The notes beneath the pieces are model-generated. The model saw only the letters and a list, made by a program, of their open reading frames with translations, did no database searches and was not told the origin of the DNA. A program made the position numbers and the translations under genes. Of a DNA stretch of 13,964 nucleotides, positions 13,107-13,964 are shown piece by piece (position 1 is the stretch's first letter; each line of letters opens with the position of its first letter). The stretch covers positions 1-13,964 of the forward strand of contig DBEI01000025.1 of NCBI GenBank assembly GCA_002294445.1, in the 5' to 3' direction. This DNA is from Patescibacteria group bacterium UBA910. Lineage in GTDB: Bacteria > Patescibacteriota > Minisyncoccia > Phycocordibacterales > DATDWN01.

Positions 13107-13230
13107 TAACCGATCGTCTGTGCTGAGGGCAGACCTCTCGGTGAGATGTTGTGAGGGAACTCACACATCGGTCGCTTCCGTGTAATTCTGAGGTGCACCT
13201 ACGGTATTACGCGCGAGCGACTTTTGTTTG
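13107..13230 (+). ncRNA. Probable structured small RNA, family not recognised
   Basis: The segment has no ORF, is more G+C-rich than its surroundings, and folds on inspection. Possible helices are ACCGAT (13109-13114) with ATCGGT (13167-13172), GTCTG (13116-13120) with CAGAC (13130-13134), TCTC/GAGA (13136-13139, 13143-13146), and TGTGAG (13150-13155) with CTCACA (13160-13165) capped by a GGAA tetraloop. A long 3' hairpin follows: GTCGCT (13171-13176) with AGCGAC (13216-13221), GTGTAAT (13180-13186) with ATTACGC (13206-13212), and an AGGTGCACCT palindrome near the tip. It is followed by TTTTGTTTGTTT and so resembles a terminator. The first and last long helices share two bases and cannot both form fully. 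It does not match SRP RNA, tmRNA, RNase P or T-box motifs that I know. It could also be a leader of the downstream HTH gene, but the terminator and the new -10 argue for an independent RNA. Confidence 0.55.
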
Positions 13231-13273
13231 TTTAGAATAGAGTGTAGTATAATACGTATGTAAGTCTACTTAC
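13224..13273 (+). promoter_or_regulatory. Promoter and 14-bp palindrome ahead of the second HTH gene
   Basis: TTGTTT (13224-13229) and a perfect TATAAT (13248-13253) are 18 bases apart; the -35 overlaps the U-tract of the RNA terminator. The predicted start, near 13260, coincides with an inverted repeat GTAAGT (13260-13265)-CT-ACTTAC (13268-13273) that ends one base before the ATG. It could be an operator for the encoded HTH protein or a 5' hairpin covering the start. Neither is demonstrated. Confidence 0.5.
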
Positions 13274-13274
13274 T

Positions 13275-13871
13275 ATGGATAAGTTAAAATTACGACACCT
13301 CTATCTGGAAAAGAAGTTGTCTTCAAATGAAATCGCACAGATTTTTCAATGCTCAGAGCATAAGATTAATTATTGGTTAAATAAGTTTGGAATAGAAAAA
13401 AGGACAATTTCAGAAGCGACCTATTGTAAGTATAATCCAAAAGGTGACCCGTTCTCTTTCTCCGCTCCTAAAAATCGTAAAGATATATTTTTATTTGGGC
13501 TAGGTCTAGGATTGTTTTGGGGAGAAGGATCGAAACGGGACTCCAGTACTTTAAAAATATGTAATTCTGACCCAAAACTGATAAAAAAATTTATAGATTT
13601 TCTGGTTAAAATCTATAGTATTGATAAAAAGAAGCTAAGATTTCAACTCCAGATATATAATGATTTTGATGTAGAAAAAACCCTATTATTCTGGGCTAAT
13701 TTTTTAAAGGTAGAAAAATCTCAGTTTTATAAAACTACAATATTGATACACAGAGGAAATGGTACGTATAACAGAAAAATGCAGCATGGAGTATTAATTG
13801 TGCATTTTCATAACGTAAAGTTAAAAGATTTAATTTGTTCGCAAATTGCAAATATAAAATCAGTATTATAG
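13275..13871 (+). CDS. HTH protein with a LAGLIDADG-like motif, paralog of the 11225 gene
   Basis: The 198-residue protein has an N-terminal helix-turn-helix at about 4-38 (LRHLYLEKKLSSNEIAQIF, CSEHKINYWLNKFGI), a linker with a PxGDPFSF segment, and LFGLGLGLFWGEGSK (73-87), which reads like a LAGLIDADG helix with acidic Glu84. It shares ICNSDPKLIKKF, the IYSIDKKKLRFQLQIYND block and the FW..FL...SQFYK block with the product of 11225-11917 in the same order, although overall identity is modest. The C-terminus (GVLIVHFHNVKLKDLI) also parallels it. Start ATG 13275 follows a TATAAT and a palindrome. The stop lies 15 bases before tRNA-Thr. Site-specific DNA binding is likely; nuclease activity is a hypothesis. 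Codon use is A/T-richer than that of gatA or ligA, which may suggest transfer. Confidence 0.82.
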   Translation: MDKLKLRHLYLEKKLSSNEIAQIFQCSEHKINYWLNKFGIEKRTISEATYCKYNPKGDPFSFSAPKNRKDIFLFGLGLGLFWGEGSKRDSSTLKICNSDPKLIKKFIDFLVKIYSIDKKKLRFQLQIYNDFDVEKTLLFWANFLKVEKSQFYKTTILIHRGNGTYNRKMQHGVLIVHFHNVKLKDLICSQIANIKSVL

Positions 13872-13886
13872 TATAACTAAGTTATT

Positions 13887-13958
13887 GCCGTTGTAGTTCA
13901 GTGGTAGAATATTTTCTTGGTAAGAAAATGGTCCTGGGTCCGATTCCCAGCAACGGCT
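13887..13958 (+). tRNA. tRNA-Thr (anticodon GGU)
   Basis: A complete cloverleaf: acceptor GCCGTTG/CAACGGC, D-stem GTTC/GAAT (one G:U), loop AGTGGTA, anticodon stem TTTTC/GAAAA with loop TTGGTAA, variable TGGTC, T-stem CTGGG/CCCAG with loop TCCGATT, and T73. CCA is not encoded. The T-loop has C at position 55, as in the tRNA at 11908. It starts 15 bases after the stop of the HTH gene, so it may be read from that gene's promoter; a TATAAC at 13872-13877 is a weak alternative -10. Confidence 0.94.
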
Positions 13959-13964
13959 CAAAAA

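Noticed and set aside
13107..13230. SRP RNA or T-box assignment for the structured segment, suggested by the GGAA tetraloop and the GAGGGAACTC stretch
   Set aside because: The conserved SRP helix 8 bases around the tetraloop and the T-box core sequence are absent, and no aminoacyl-tRNA or amino acid gene follows.

Overview
The window looks like a piece of a low-GC (roughly 40% G+C, by eye) genome from the Candidate Phyla Radiation / Patescibacteria, most likely a Parcubacteria-type lineage. The reasons are the minimal type IV pilus cluster with short prepilins that begin KKGFTLIELLVV, the scarcity of Shine-Dalgarno sequences, several near-leaderless promoters, tRNA genes with no encoded CCA, and small HTH proteins with a YWxEGSK/FWGEGSK motif, which I associate with these genomes. 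UGA is used as a stop (for example in gatC and the first minor pilin), so the UGA-glycine code of Gracilibacteria/SR1 is not in use. This placement is an inference; no rRNA or other decisive marker is present.

Positions 1-6055 are a type IV pilus locus on the + strand: the end of a PilT-type ATPase, the platform protein PilC, a probable major pilin with its own promoter and strong terminator, the prepilin peptidase PilD, and four overlapping or closely packed minor prepilins that resemble a GspH/J/I/K tip set (the last lacks the usual Glu at +5). Positions 6080-9861 are housekeeping genes: a possible 8-codon leader ORF, NAD-dependent DNA ligase LigA with a half-lost zinc finger, and GatC-GatA of the tRNA-dependent amidotransferase (GatB is not in the window). 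A structured intergenic hairpin follows. Then comes a membrane protein (10022-10987) with an SH3-like domain between two membrane segments and an RNxxxH (HEPN-like) motif in its C-terminal domain.

From 11024 to the end the window changes character. Four tRNA genes (initiator Met, a second CAU tRNA, Asp-GUC, Thr-GGU) alternate with two related HTH plus LAGLIDADG-like genes, a histidine phosphatase gene and hairpin-rich DNA. Each of the two HTH genes ends at or inside the next tRNA gene. The initiator and Asp tRNA genes are each followed by an inverted copy of their own 3' end built into the terminator hairpin; in both cases the inverted copy is interrupted by another perfect hairpin before continuing into the T-arm complement. 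The initiator case is a 60-bp perfect palindrome. tRNA-Asp also has a partial 5' copy upstream and a 21-nt direct copy of its 3' end downstream. A likely unassigned structured RNA with its own promoter and terminator lies at about 13107-13230.

The most interesting part is this tRNA neighbourhood. The repeated layout of hairpin-rich segment, HTH/LAGLIDADG-like gene and tRNA gene, together with the inverted tRNA 3' ends, could mark a tRNA-targeting selfish element or an unusual tRNA 3'-end architecture. The sequence shows the pattern; the mechanism is not demonstrated.
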